In this document: one piece after another, positions 32,198 through 44,094 of the stretch
Position numbering within the stretch: position 1 is the stretch's first letter
Layout of the letters: each line of letters begins with the position of its first letter
Assembly: GCA_037447655.1 (NCBI GenBank)
Contig: JBBHKE010001954.1
Span: forward strand, 1 to 62,000
Length of the DNA: 62,000 bases
Origin: Zygnema cylindricum
Taxonomy: Eukaryota > Streptophyta > Zygnematophyceae > Zygnematales > Zygnemataceae
Direction: 5' to 3'
The notes under the pieces: model-generated
Database searches by the model: none
Seen by the model: only the letters and a program-made list of their open reading frames with translations
Told to the model about the DNA's origin: nothing
Program-made: the position numbers and the translations under genes

Positions 32198-32439
32198 GTA
32201 ATGTGGTCTATCACCTCGGTCATTGGTACATAAGACCAAAAAAAGAATAAACGTAAAAAATCAGATAACAAAGCTTCGGGTCAGTTTTTAATCAGCACAC
32301 ATTTTCGTGGAAACCACGTTGTTTTTTCCGCCTTTGTTTGTATTTTTCTTTCGTTTGTTTGTTTCTTTCTTTGTTCGTTTTTTTTTTTGATTGTTTCTGA
32401 ATTTGCCAACTGTCGATTCCTCTTTTGGTTGTTTCTCTT

Positions 32440-33090
32440 TTATCTTAGTCTTAGTCATTTGAACCGTAGTTCAAATATGCGAAAACAATCATAAACTCTA
32501 TATGTGGTAACCGCGTACTAAACTAATATTATATTATAATAAAAAAAATCTACGGTTGTAAATGAATAGTAGTATATTATTGAATAAAAGATAATTGTGT
32601 AATAACTGCATACAGTAATAAAAAATAGTAGTATAGTATGCTAAAATAATTATATAATAATTGTAAATTAAATGTAGTAATAATTTTATAATAGTTGTAT
32701 AATACGGTAATAGACGAATAGCAGTATAGTTTAGTATAATATGTGTAATATACAGTATTGTTGGTGTATAGTATGCGGAGTCACATATGATGTTTCTAGT
32801 TGTTTTTCGTTTATTTAACCTATGATTTGAACAAATGGGTAAGGTAGTTTTCACATTTTTGACTTAAGATGGAGTAAAAGACAAAAGGGTTTTGTGGGCT
32901 TTTTTTTTGGTTGTATGCACATATTGCATAGCATTTGTAGTGTTTTTAGGGATAGGCATCTCTCTACCTTTAGAAGTCTATTCTATTTTCGTTTCAATCA
33001 TATTTTGTACAATTTGATGGTTTAACCATTGCAATTTTGAATATAAAATCTTCACTGCAATACTTCAAAGTACTACACTTGTGGTTTTGC
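32440..33090. other. AT-rich intron-like region
   Basis: Strongly AT-rich, especially 32520-32760, where TAATATT and TATAGTA motifs repeat. No coding or repeat ends were recognised. Confidence 0.4.
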
Positions 33091-33154
33091 TGCCATCCTG
33101 GAAGGGCAGCCATAGATTTTGTCGTTTGCAAGCCCTGGATTTTGTCGTTTGTAG

Positions 33155-33526
33155 ACCATGGATGACGATATGGCGGAATTATATGAGTGTTATCCTTTGC
33201 GTATTACTTCTTATTTCTGAGGTATTTGTTTTTTTTTTGTTTTTTTTCCATTCTTTTTCTCTCTTTACCTTCTCTCGTTCTCTCTTTCTCGAAGTATATG
33301 ATGTTTTCCTTCATTATTATTACTTGTTAATTATTTTTGTAATTTGTTTGTTATTATTATTATTATTTTATATTTCGTGCTTTTAAAGTCTACAGGCGTA
33401 TATTTTATTTCCCCCTTGCTCTGCTCAAAACCGGAAACAACTTTCGACCGAAATAACACATTATTTTCAACCAATGAACTTTTGGATAATTTAGAAGAAG
33501 TGACACGTGGCAACAGTGAGGCTCAG
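33155..33526 (+). CDS. Possible downstream CAT exons (weak)
   Basis: Two segments have splice-like borders. 33155-33221 (after GTAG, before GGTATTTG) reads PWMTIWRNYMSVILCVLLLI, a plausible membrane helix. 33396-33526 (after TACAG, before GTTGG) reads VYFISPLLCSKPETTFDRNN and ends RGNSEAQ. Downstream at about 33804, GFYCIPTVLEISIF weakly recalls the CAT segment before the last helices. No family signature is firm, and each could be chance in intron sequence. Confidence 0.22.
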
Positions 33527-33545
33527 GTTGGTTTTCAAATCTCTT

Positions 33546-33719
<174 letters not shown>

Positions 33720-33859
33720 ACTCCACTTTCTAACTTCTTAACCTTCTGCCTCTTTTCTTTGCACGATTAAATCTACCCGGATCCTGGAATTCCCTCGTGT
33801 AGATTGGCTTCTATTGCATTCCCACTGTCCTCGAAATCTCAATTTTTGGTGAGTTTCGG

Positions 33860-34400
33860 ACATTCCTCCTTTTTACGTATACTTACTCTTTCGCTTCTGC
33901 TTGTTTCCCACAACTTGTGAGTTCTTTGAGGATTTATCTAGGGTTTTGCTCTCGGTTGGATTTGGGAGTTTCAGATTACCGTTTCGGTAACTTGATCTTG
34001 ATCCTTTTGATTTTCTTATAATCCTTGTGATCCTCTTTCTGACTAAGCCTCAATTTCCCCTCTTCTCATTTTTTTTACCATATTTATGAGTGGTGACGAC
34101 AGGAACTCCTTCTACTGGTGGACTTCCTATCTTCGACGGTCTAATTGTGAATTTAGAGTGATATTGTTTTCTAGAATTAAAACGATAAACATTTTTCTGT
34201 TTTTTTATATATATAGTTTTTTATACATATATTATATATTTATATAAAAAAACATATATATTATTTTTCTCAAAGATACGTGTGTAGGGGTTTTAGGGGC
34301 TTGATTAGCACAGTATCATTACATGATTAAAGGTTTATAGGGGTTTGATTAATACCCAATTTTGGGTTTTATAAATTTTTTTTTAGTAATTAAAATTTTT
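33860..34400. other. Non-coding, AT-rich
   Basis: No gene recognised. 34195-34262 is an AT-rich palindromic run. Confidence 0.4.
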
Positions 34401-34559
34401 AAGGCTATAAAAAACAAAGTATTTGTCATGTTTTTCCACATAAACAAAAATATCAGTAATACTTGCTTACTTGCAAGTAAGATCATAAAAAAACAAAGTG
34501 ATTAAAGTATCACCAAAACAAAGTATTTAAAGTATTTGCATTGTATTTAAAAAAAAAAA

Positions 34560-35110
34560 AAAAACCAATGTCTGTAATGTTGGTCAGCCTTTGAGCTGAT
34601 AATGATGTTCAACAACTTTCTTAGTTTTTAAACTAAGTTGGTTGATCAAAAAAAAAAAAAAAAGTATTCAAAGTAACATTGTAATCTAACAAACAAATAT
34701 TATGAATGAAAATAAATGTTTGTAATGTTTGTCAACCTCTGAGTTTATAGTGATGTTTACGCAACCTTCTAAGTCTTAGGACTAAGTTGGTTTATCACAA
34801 AAAAAGAAAGAGTAAAACAAAGTACTCAAAGTAATCATTCTACTATAATAAACAATGAAATTTAATAAATATTAAGTGATTGTAATGTTAGTCAGCCTTT
34901 GAGCTGATAACGATGTTTATGCAACCATCTTGGTCTTCGACTAAGTTGGTTGATCGAAACAAAAAAAACTACTTGAAGTAATCAACAACTTCTAACTATC
35001 AAAAAAATATAAAAGAAAATGCGTGTTTCTAGTGTTTGTCAGCCATCGAGCTGATAATGATGTTGTTCCAACCTTTTGGGTCTTTGGACTAAGTTGATCG
35101 AATCCTAGTT
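34560..35110. repeat. Four tandem ~150-bp repeats with a conserved hairpin
   Basis: Copies begin near 34583, 34731, 34891 and 35038 (GTCAGCC or GTCAACC), so the period is 148, 160 and 147. Each has the order GTCAGCCTTTGAGCTGATAA (or variants), a GATGTT motif, then a hairpin with CTTAGT...ACTAAG and GTTGGTTGATC. In copies 1 and 3 the hairpin stem is extended by CAAC/GTTG. In copy 3 the left arm changed to CTTGGTC while the right stayed GACTAAG, still pairing by G-T wobble. Homopolymer A and AAAGTA spacers separate the copies. They look like a small structured RNA or a hairpin satellite; no gene family is recognised. Confidence 0.6.
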
Positions 35111-36542
35111 AAGTCTGATGTTTTTTTTTTATTATTATTTTCTTTGTTATGTTTATATTTGTTTCTTGCGTTTTTGTTATGTGACCCTTGTTGTATTGTG
35201 TTTATTTATTTTGTTTGTCTTTTATTTTGTTTTCTTCTTTTGTAATATTATGTATTGATAAAAACAATATGAAAATATATATATGCAACACTTTAATATA
35301 AAATAAACAAAAACCATTAGTATTCTGTTTAAACGAATAATGGTTGAATAATGCTAATGGTCTATCTAGATTTAATATTTAAATATTTAATACTACATTT
35401 TATATTCAGTACATTCATTCATATCGTTCGTTTGATTGAGATCGAACGCTCAAATTAATCTGAAACATTTACGCTTAATCAAACCCCCTACGCGAATTAA
35501 ACCATCCACTTGGCATCGTCATGGTCTTTACCATATAATATGCGATAGTACAGTGCGTACCATGTACGAACATCGTACGTGAGGCCAACACTTAAATTAC
35601 GGTACACCGCGAATCGTAATTAGAGTAAAGAAAAAAATAGAGTAAAAAAACAAAAAAAAATAGAGTTATGAATGCTAGTTTATGTGATAGAACCTTTTCA
35701 CAGAAGAAGTTTACTCTAATTTATTTAAGTACTCTATATTCGGTTATGTCAGCAATTTATTATCCGCGCTGTAATTATGAACTCTAAATTATGTAGACAT
35801 ACAAAAACTGTCAGTCCGTATATTTTGACGTCATTATGACGTTAGTACTATTTGTCTTATATTTAGGGAATTGATCATGACAGTGACTGTTTTGGTTGCG
35901 CACAGTCACTTACGTCATTTTGTCAAAAAACGTACGTTTGAAGTACACATTGGTACAAATAAAGTACCGTTGAGCATAAATTTGACGGTCAATCGGTTGG
36001 ACATCTTGACTTTCATAATATTGTTTCAGCTGCTTAAAATTTTGCCGCGCTTGCGAACGTCGACCGTCATAATAAAATTAGCAATTCACACGGCCGGCGA
36101 GCGTTTACGATAACAAAACGGCGACGACCACATGTAAATAAAATGGTTGCAGACAGTAACTTTTTGTCGTTATGTGAGCTCCACGTTGAGAGCACTTAGC
36201 CGCAAAATTGAAATTGAATCGTCTAAGTGTTACATTGAACTTAGACGCAAAGTGAAACAAAACCTATTGAAACTGTAAGTATTATAAGTCTCGTACGAAA
36301 ATATTATAACGCACGAAACGAAATAAACTTTTATAATAAAACGAACCGGCGTAAAAATATCATTTGAAGTTAAATGAAAAAAATGAGCGTTGTCACGCGC
36401 AACGAAATCGAGCCACGCTATTTACGAATCAACATACTTACATTGACAGCGAAATGTTAGGATATTGGGCGAATCGGCGTCGGCCGAAATCGTGCATCAA
36501 ATTTTTGTTCGGTTCGCGTCAGTTATGTTTTGTTTCGTTCGG

Positions 36543-37294
36543 CAGAGGTCGCAAACGGTCAACCGAAACTGTGACCGACAGTTAACCGACCGCCCGCGCC
36601 GGATCCAGAACGGATTCGGTTGCCAAATTTTGGGGGTCGGGCGGTTACGGTCGGTTGACTCAACAGGAAAAGAAAAAACGGTCAGTTACGGTCGGTCAAA
36701 CAAAAAACCAAAAAAAATGAAAATTTTGTACTTTTTTTTTCCAACATTATTGTTCTTTGTACTTTTGGTATCGTGGAAGTACGTGGCATCATGATTAGCG
36801 TCGCAAATCTGACACGGTACTGTAGTAAGCTATTTATTTCGCAAATCAAAGGGAACGCGACAAAGCGTCGCAAATCTGACACGATAGAACACTATTCATT
36901 TCAAAAATCTTAGGGAAAGCGACAAAGCGTCTCAAATCTGAGACGGTAGTACACTATTCATTTCGCAAATCTTAGGGAACGCGACAAAGCGTCGCAAATC
37001 TGACACGGTAGTAACACTATTCATTTCGCAAATCTTAAGGAACGCGACAAATCGTAATTATTGGCTTATTCAGTCGTACATTGATTAATTTTGTACTTTT
37101 TCGGTTACGGGCGGGCACGGTTAGTCACGAAAAATCAAGATTCAGTTAATTTTTTTTTTCATAAACGACGGTCGGTTAACGGTTAACAATTTTGGAGCGT
37201 GACAAAACTCGGTCGGGCGTCGGTTACTCAGATTTTGAAAAAAAAAAAAACGGTCGGTTTCGGGTATGATTTTTTTTGACTTTTGCGACCTCTG
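36543..37294. mobile_element. Non-autonomous hAT element, 8-bp duplication TCGTTCGG
   Basis: Ends CAGAGGTCGCAAAC and (GTTTTGCGACCTCTG-like) TTTTGCGACCTCTG are inverted repeats of at least 13 bp. Perfect 8-bp duplications TCGTTCGG are at 36535-36542 and 37295-37302. The interior has tandem ~80-bp repeats (36790-37060) with CGCGACAAAGCGTCGCAAAT units and segments rich in CGGTCGGTT. No transposase. Related fragments are at 1376-1935 and 23009-23146. Confidence 0.92.
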
Positions 37295-37304
37295 TCGTTC
37301 GGTA

Positions 37305-37915
37305 CACTGCGAATCATAATTAGAGTAATGAAAAAATTAGAGTAAAAAAGCCAAAAAAAACAATTAGAGTAATAAACTCTATTTTATGTGATTGAACTTT
37401 TTCACAGAGGAAGTTTACTCTAATTTATTTAAGTACTCTATATTGGGTTATGTCGGCAATAAATATCCGCGCTGAAATTATAAACATTAAATTAAGTGGA
37501 CATACAAAATCTGTCATTCCGTATAACTTCATTATGACGCTAGTATTATTTGTCGCGCTGAATGTCAGTTAATGTTCACATTGACGACGATGTTGTCGAC
37601 AGACGAGATTTATGCGAACGGCTTTTTTTCGATGTGATTGATTTTTCGTTTAGTCCGATTTCACGTGCGGGCGCGATTGTATTAAATCATTATTTGTACC
37701 TTTTTTACTTAAAAAAGTACAATTTTGCACAGTCGAACGTCGTCCGTACTCCACACTATTTAAAACGAACCTATATTACAATTCTGCTACGCTAATTAAA
37801 CTTACCTAAATTAGAATAATGAAAAAATTAGAATCATTTACTCTATTTGATGTCATAGAGTCGAAATTTCGAGCGACCGAATTAGAGTAATTTACTCTAA
37901 TTACGATTCGCGGTG
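37305..37915. mobile_element. Mariner-like MITE (611 bp), TA duplication
   Basis: Terminal inverted repeats CACTGCGAATCATAATTAG and CTAATTACGATTCGCGGTG, each flanked by TA (37303-37304 and 37916-37917). It lies in the loop of the foldback element, next to the hAT insertion. Confidence 0.9.
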
Positions 37916-38349
37916 TACTGTACTTTTGTGTCGGTTCGGTTTGGTGCGAGCGCCGACCGGTATTCATTTGTTCGAGTCGCACGCTGGTCGATTGCGATGA
38001 AATGTTTGTTCGCGAAGCGATTTTTTCGTCCGCGGAAGTATTTTATGTGTACGACAAAGCGGCAATACCTTAGGACGGCCGATCCTGCTACGATCTTGTC
38101 AATGTAAGTATGTTGATTCGTAAATAGCGTGGCTCGATTTCTTCGCGCGTGACGACGCTCATTTTTTTCATTTAATTTCAAATGATATTTTTACACCGGT
38201 TCGTTTTATTATAAAAGTTTATTTCGTTTCGTGCGTTATAATATTTCCGTACGAGACTTATAGTACTTTCAGTTTCAATAGGTTACGTTTCACTTTGCGT
38301 CTAAGTTCAATGTAACACTTAGACGATTCAATTTCAATTTTGCGGCTAA

Positions 38350-39129
38350 GGGTGTGTCCCCATGTGCATAAGTAAGGGTTTTTTTTTTGTCATTTTCCTG
38401 TAAAACTTAGCGTCGTACTGCCTAAGTTCCAACCGTACGAAGGAATCGCAAATTTGTAGAGTACAATTTGCGTCACCCTCAAACTTAGGATGTACGAAAA
38501 ATTGTCGTCTTGTGTTTTTCAACCCACTTCGACGACTAAAAACGTCATCTTCAACCTTATCTTTAAAACACATGCGCGATGTTTTTTAAAACTAGGGATT
38601 TAATGTAAACAAATAGGAACACATATTCGCACGTGCCGTAATTTTTGAAGTATTTCACACGATTTTCAAAGACAAAGGAAAGTACGGATGTCGTTATGTT
38701 TTGTCCATTTGCATTGAATACAACAAAGAAAATAACACAATTTGTTTAGTTTTGTCCGTTTTCGTCCAGTACGATTTTTTTTTTTGCAGGGGTCTCGAAG
38801 TTCCGATGCCATTTCACGTTGACCGGACAGGAGACGCAAAGGCAAAGCGCAACTTCTTCAACCGTGAAACGGTACAGGGTGGAAGGCAGTACTTCTACAA
38901 TGTAACGGTAAGACATGCGACGTCACACAAGCAGTTCCAAAAAATAACCTCCGACAACAAAGATTGTAGACATTGGCAACCGTCACAGGTATTGTCGACG
39001 TATACAATCGTCACAAACATAACTTACGATACGTTCTTACACATAGGGACACTTGAAAAGCGGGTCCGCCGGATCCGCGCTAAAATACAAAGTAAGTTCT
39101 CTAAGTTACAAGTACATGGGGACATACCC
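38350..39129. mobile_element. PIF/Harbinger-like non-autonomous element (780 bp)
   Basis: Ends GGGTGTGTCCCCATGTGC and GTACATGGGGACATACCC are inverted repeats with three mismatches. It is flanked by TAA (38347-38349) and TTA (39130-39132); the other arm of the host foldback gives the empty site GGCTAAGTGCTC, so one base of the 3-bp duplication has changed. A 186-codon open stretch at 38701-39261 crosses its end and has no recognisable domain. Confidence 0.85.
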
Positions 39130-39967
39130 TTAGTGCTCTCACCATGGAGCTCACATAACGACAAAAAGTTACTGTTTGCAACCATTTTATTTACATGTGG
39201 TCGCCGCCGTTTTGTTACCGTAAACGCTCGCCGGCCGTGTGAATTGCTAATTTTATTATGACGGTCGACGTTCGCAAGCGCGACAAAATTTTAAGCGGTT
39301 GAAACAATATTATGAAAGTCAAAGATGTCCAACCGATTGACCGTCAAATTTATGCTCAGCGGTACTTTATTTGTACCAATGTGTACTTCAAACGTACGTT
39401 TTTTGACAAAATGACGTAAGTGACTGTGCGCAACCAAAACAATCAATGTCATGATCAATTCCCTATATTTATGTACTATTTGTCTTAACACATATTGTTG
39501 CCGTTTAACTATAAACTTTTCATATGTAAATTCATGTAAATGTTCATATGTACGACAATGTTGTCGACGGACGGAGCTATGCGAACGGGTTTTTTTGATT
39601 CAATTTTTTTTTCTTTAGTGCAATTTCACCTGCGAGCACAATTCTATTAAATTATTATTTGTACCTTTTTACTTATAAAAGTACAATTTTTCACAGTTAG
39701 ACGTTGTCCGTACTCCACAATATTTAAAACGAACCTATATTATAATTTTTTACACTAATTAAACCTTACCTTAAATAGTATAATGAAAAAATTCGAATAA
39801 TTTACTCTATTTAACTTGATAGAGTCGAAATTTAGGGCGACCGAATTAGGGTTATTTACTCTAATTACGATATCGCTGTGAAGTGTACGGATATTGAGAA
39901 CACGACAACGCGGCGTGATGTGACGAGATCGCACGCGCCAAAATTAAAAGTGCGATACAATGCGTTA

Positions 39968-40494
39968 CACCGCCAATCGTTATTAGCGTGTAATTTTTTT
40001 TAGCGTATAAAAATAATTACCGTGGTGTACGCTATTTAAGAATTTGGAAATTTTGGAAAAAATCATACATTCTAATTGTTTGGTTATGGTAATTTGGATC
40101 TTTGAAAAAAAAAATGTCGGTCGCAAACAAGCTTACACTAATATAGGTCTCCGTACAAAAATTGACAAATCGTACACAAATCGTACATTCACACAGTCGA
40201 AACGCGGCTGTCGGACGAATATGTGGGAACGCGATTTTTTACGACCTGGTTTTTTTTACGCACATTCTCATGCGTCCGTGGTTACTAAAACTAATGTATT
40301 GTACTTTTTAAGTTAATAAGGTACATTTATGTACGGTCTGACATTGACCGTACACCACTCTATTTAAGAGACAACGTACTGAAAATAACCCTAAATAGAA
40401 TAAAGAAAAAAATAGAATGAACTACACTAATGGAGAATAAAAAAAAAAAACGGGAAGGAATTAGCGTACACAACGCTAATAACGATTGGCGGTG
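39968..40494. mobile_element. Mariner-like MITE (527 bp) with perfect 22-bp ends
   Basis: Ends begin CACCGCCAATCGTTATTAGC and finish with its exact complement. TA flanks it at 39966-39967 and 40495-40496. It lies in an R1 dispersed repeat. Confidence 0.92.
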
Positions 40495-40552
40495 TACTGT
40501 ACCGGTATTGATAACACGACACATCGTACGTCACGACAACACTGAAATAACA

Positions 40553-40870
40553 GTAGTGTACGGATATTGAAAACAACACAGCGTGGCGTGATGTGAGGGG
40601 ATCGCACGCGCAAAAATTAAAAAATACGATACTGTACGTTACTTAATCGCTATTGAAAACACGACATTTTGGCGTGTACGGATATTGATAAAACGACAGC
40701 GTGGCGTGATGAACGGGATCGCACGCGCAAAATCTTAAAGTACGATACTGTACGTTACTCAACCGGTATACTACTCCGCGCGGAGAGCAAACCGCCGGTA
40801 CAGGCCGAAACGAGGAGACTCGACGGTATTGATAACACGACATTTTGGCGTGACGTCGATTTTGTCTAGT
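40553..40870. repeat. R1 dispersed repeat, tandem units
   Basis: Contains two adjacent units with the ATTGAAAACACGACATTTTG and CGATACTGTACGTTACT motifs shared with 23340-23490. The region 40871-41738 beyond it has no recognised gene or repeat. Confidence 0.6.
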
Positions 40871-41738
40871 CTTTTATCATACCACTACTATCACGCGAAT
40901 TACAACAAATAAGATTGTACCACGTGTCTCTTTTCATTACATCAAAATGGAACATGACAAAGCCAATCAAAACTCAAAACACTCAACGGCTCAAGATCTT
41001 ACACAAAAAAATCGACGATCAATTACCGTTGTCACCAGAGACGAATGCAACTACAATGCTTTTCCCTTTTAGAAAAAGGGCAAAACAAAAATAACTTGTA
41101 CTCCACATTCTTGTGGTACGTGCGTGACACTTTAACATTCGTGGTTTAACTGACATTGCAAGTCGATTTCAGTGAAAGTTTGAAGATGAACCGGCATAGT
41201 GTGGCAGTGAGTCCAAAAGAGAATAAGGCCAAATAGGAGTCATCCTACATTTCAAGATGACGTAAAATGCACTAACACATTTTCGTAGGGTGGATGATTG
41301 CTTGTTGCAGGTTCAACTTTGAAGGAAAACATAAAAATAAAATCCTTAGTTTAACAGATGGGCACACAACTTTAAAATATTTTCTCGGTACTTAGCGTTA
41401 TTAGTGTCAAAGGTATCTCCCCGGATTGCACATATCCACACGTGTTGTTCTCCGTACCTTAGCTTTTTTTAGGCGTTTTGTCGACACAATTTTGAAAAAG
41501 AGAAGAAGGAGGAGTAGGAAACTCTTCTTTGGAGAACACTTTCTGGTTAATATATTGAAGTTTTGCATTTTACGTGAATGAATGCTCCGCTTGCGAGTTG
41601 ACCACTGTATTTCAATCCTATCAAATTGTACTTCAACTACTACATTTAATTTTAAAGCATAACATTTTCTTGGTGTGCATTAGTTTTTAAAAGAAAGCCG
41701 ACAGGAAATTACCATTAATTATGAACATGGGCAAATTG

Positions 41739-42159
41739 TAGTGTTGGATATCGGTAACCAATTGCCGATAACTGATCTGTACCATTATTTGACCAAGAGA
41801 CAGCCGATATATTGGTTTGATAGATCAATAACGGAATTATTGCAATGAAAAACCGATGTATTGCGATAGCTTACCGATAAATAACGAGCCCGATAAATAT
41901 CGCTGATAATTGTAAGGTTCAAACTTTACATTTGTATTGTTTTGCACGAAAGTAAGAAACAGATTGTCATACATGGCATGCCACACTATATGATGTATAA
42001 AATCTAATACAATATAGTGTAAATTATTATGATATAATATTCTATATTTTTCCACTTATCGACGATAAAAAAAATGTTGCTTTTGGAGAGATAAAAGGGA
42101 CCCCTCATTGTTCTGCTATTGGTTTTATAGCAATAAGTTTGACCTGATACGTAACACTA
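41739..42159. mobile_element. hAT-like MITE, old copy (421 bp)
   Basis: Starts TAGTGTTGGATATCGG and ends CGTAACACTA. Flanks GCAAATTG and GCAAATAC agree at 6 of 8 positions. It shares the ATATCGG/CGATAA-rich interior with the intact copy at 60964-61801. Confidence 0.6.
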
Positions 42160-42172
42160 GCAAATACCCTAA

Positions 42173-43092
42173 GGGTGTGTTCCCACGTGTTGAAGTAAGG
42201 GTTTTTTCTTGTCTTTTTTGTCCTAAACAAAGCAAACAAAAAAAATGTGAAAACCATGGTACAATTTGTAACATACTGAAACCTAAAATGTACTATAGCT
42301 TATCGTCTTGCTCTTTTCGCCCACTACGACGTCATTCCAGCTCATTTTCGAAATTTGCATGAAAACGACCCCGGAGTCTATTTTATTTGAAGTAATGGTC
42401 AAACAACGAATCTGGTTATATTTTTGCAAGTGTTAGACATTTTTGGAAAAGGCAGAATACACAAAAGAAAAAATGTCCGTTTGCAACCTGTACGAACTTT
42501 TCAATTGTCCCTTTCTAACTTGTACATAAATTTTTTGTGCAAGGGTCTTTAGCAATGGATGCCATTTCACAAAAGAGAAATCCTCAAAGGCGCGTCTCTC
42601 CCTCTCCCTTTCCCTCTCACACTACCTCTTCTATATGACATTTTTTGTAATGAATCACGACGATAATGGTATGAAATGAAAAAGCTTTTAAAAATATTTA
42701 TTTTGACTATCTTTGGGCGAAGTTTGATGGCAGGGAGAATGAGAAAAGTTGAAAAAGAAAAATCGAGAAACCATGTCAGAAAGTTTTGGAGGTAGTAACG
42801 TCGAGGTTGTCACAAGTGAGTATGACGTCAAAATGTCACAAAACCTTATACATCTACAATGCCACAAAGAAATAAACATTTATAACTGTCCCTATTTTTA
42901 TAAGCATCACCAATTGTCGCGAGTTTTGTAGTCGTCTACAACCGTCATAAATTGTACCCATGTCTTCAACCGTCATAATTTAAAGTAACGATTTCGTTTT
43001 CGAACACAAAAACACTTTCAAAAGTACTAAGTAGAATCTTCACTAAAAAAACAAAGTAGCAAGTTTATATTTCGGCTACATGCGAACACTCC
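42173..43092. mobile_element. PIF/Harbinger-like element, decayed right end
   Basis: Left end GGGTGTGTTCCCACGTG preceded by TAA (42170-42172). The interior matches 60010-60614 (AACCGTCATAA, GTCACAAGTGAG and a CTCTCCCT run). The right end near 43092, ACATGCGAACACTCC, is a degraded version of the expected repeat. Confidence 0.6.
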
Positions 43093-44094
43093 GTGAGAGC
43101 TTATAACCTTTTCGGTGTCGGTCCGTTGAACTGTTCATGTGATAATGTCCTCCGCCGATCTACTTGATATTATACGACTGGCTAAGGCCTCTTCTCTATT
43201 AGGCGCCGACAATAATCATATATAAACGTTTAGTAATCGTACATAAACGTTTACTAGAAGTAATATATTATTCACTTCTCCATCTGCTTATATAAACAAC
43301 GAATCTATTCCCTACCTCCTTTATTGCGAGTGGATCCACGTAGGTTCATGTACACATCACGAGCACAGTCAAAGATACCAAAAGCAAAAAATTTGAAACT
43401 CTTATTTGAACGACCAGCAACAAATTAAAATTAACTGAATGTACAATTTGTACGCTTATGTTTTGTCATTTTTGTCGTTGTTTTGTCGTTTGTATTTTGT
43501 CGTTGAAATTTTGAAAAAAGCAAGTGCCAAAAATCTAGGATGTCAATGGATGGTGAAGGAGGAGTCACGAGAGAGTCTTCAACAAATATTTTGTTGGTAA
43601 TTTTTTGTGGCTTTGATACCAGCTTGTCCCAACGCGCGTGGCCTGTGTCTTAAGGCGCGTGGCCTATGCCACATGTAAGGTTGTTATCTCACATCCAAGG
43701 TGGATCATATATGACTTTTTCACCTGTACAAATTTTACACGTCCAGTGTTCTTTTAATTTTATGTGTCTTTTTTACGTCCAATGTGTAGCTAGTCTCCTC
43801 TGTGAAAAGAAGGGAGCAGACTAGCCAGATACTAGATATAATGACTACTTGCTTCGAAAACGCAGAATCGACGGGCGACGTTGTCGTCCAAAAGTTTGGA
43901 AAATCTTAACGAATCTACAGTAATCATGTTAAAAAAAAAAAAAGCAGTACGGCCTTGTATGGAAATGTTGTTTTTCTAGGAAACAACCTTTTTTTTAGCC
44001 AGAAGATTCACCCTAGATTGTGCGTAGCGTCGTTTACCGCTGAGGGTGAATTTCCATCAATAAATTATATAATTGTACTGCCAACTTTATAGGA
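43093..44094. other. Non-coding stretch
   Basis: No gene or element ends recognised. 43230-43260 contains two ATAAACGTTTA(C)TA-like repeats. Confidence 0.4.

Larger units (their letters stand above)
30078..32430 (+). repeat. Duplicated intron-exon-intron segment, copy II
   Basis: Diverged copy of 27878-29490, with matching landmarks such as AACGTGTACCCCAATTTAG and GAGTCCCTCTCACTATAT. It holds two later insertions, a solo LTR (30858-31339) and a MITE (31457-31655), and a broken exon (32039-32197). Confidence 0.82.
35860..39472. mobile_element. Foldback element with ~590-bp inverted arms
   Basis: The left arm 35860-36448 is a close reverse complement of the right arm 38097-39472, once the Harbinger-like insertion at 38350-39129 is taken out. 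The arms include AGGGAATTGATCATGACA and GTGTTACATTGAACTTAGAC. A 15-bp direct repeat, GTACTATTTGTCTTA, flanks it at 35845-35859 and 39473-39487. The loop, free of the nested hAT and MITE, is about 270 bp and does not code. Superfamily is not settled; long arms suggest a MULE- or foldback-like element. Confidence 0.82.
35605..39880. mobile_element. Mariner-like MITE split by a 3.6-kb foldback element
   Basis: The left end CACCGCGAATCGTAATTAG at 35605 (preceded by TA) and the right end near 39880 (CTCTAATTACGATATCGCTGTG) are the two ends of one copy. Its left and right parts align with the intact copy at 37305-37915 up to and beyond about 35845 and 39490. The right flanking dinucleotide reads AA where TA is expected. 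Confidence 0.7.

Noticed and set aside
34560-35110. C/D box snoRNA cluster
   Set aside because: The GATGTT motif partly fits a C box but a D box (CTGA) with terminal stem is not at the proper distance. Reported only as tandem hairpins.
38701-39261. 186-codon open frame (plus strand)
   Set aside because: It crosses the right end of the Harbinger-like element into the foldback arm and has no domain, no codon bias and no homologous frame in the sister copies.
41060-41096. CCCTTTT/AAAAAGGG hairpin as a terminator
   Set aside because: Too short and in a eukaryotic intergenic region; no gene ends nearby.
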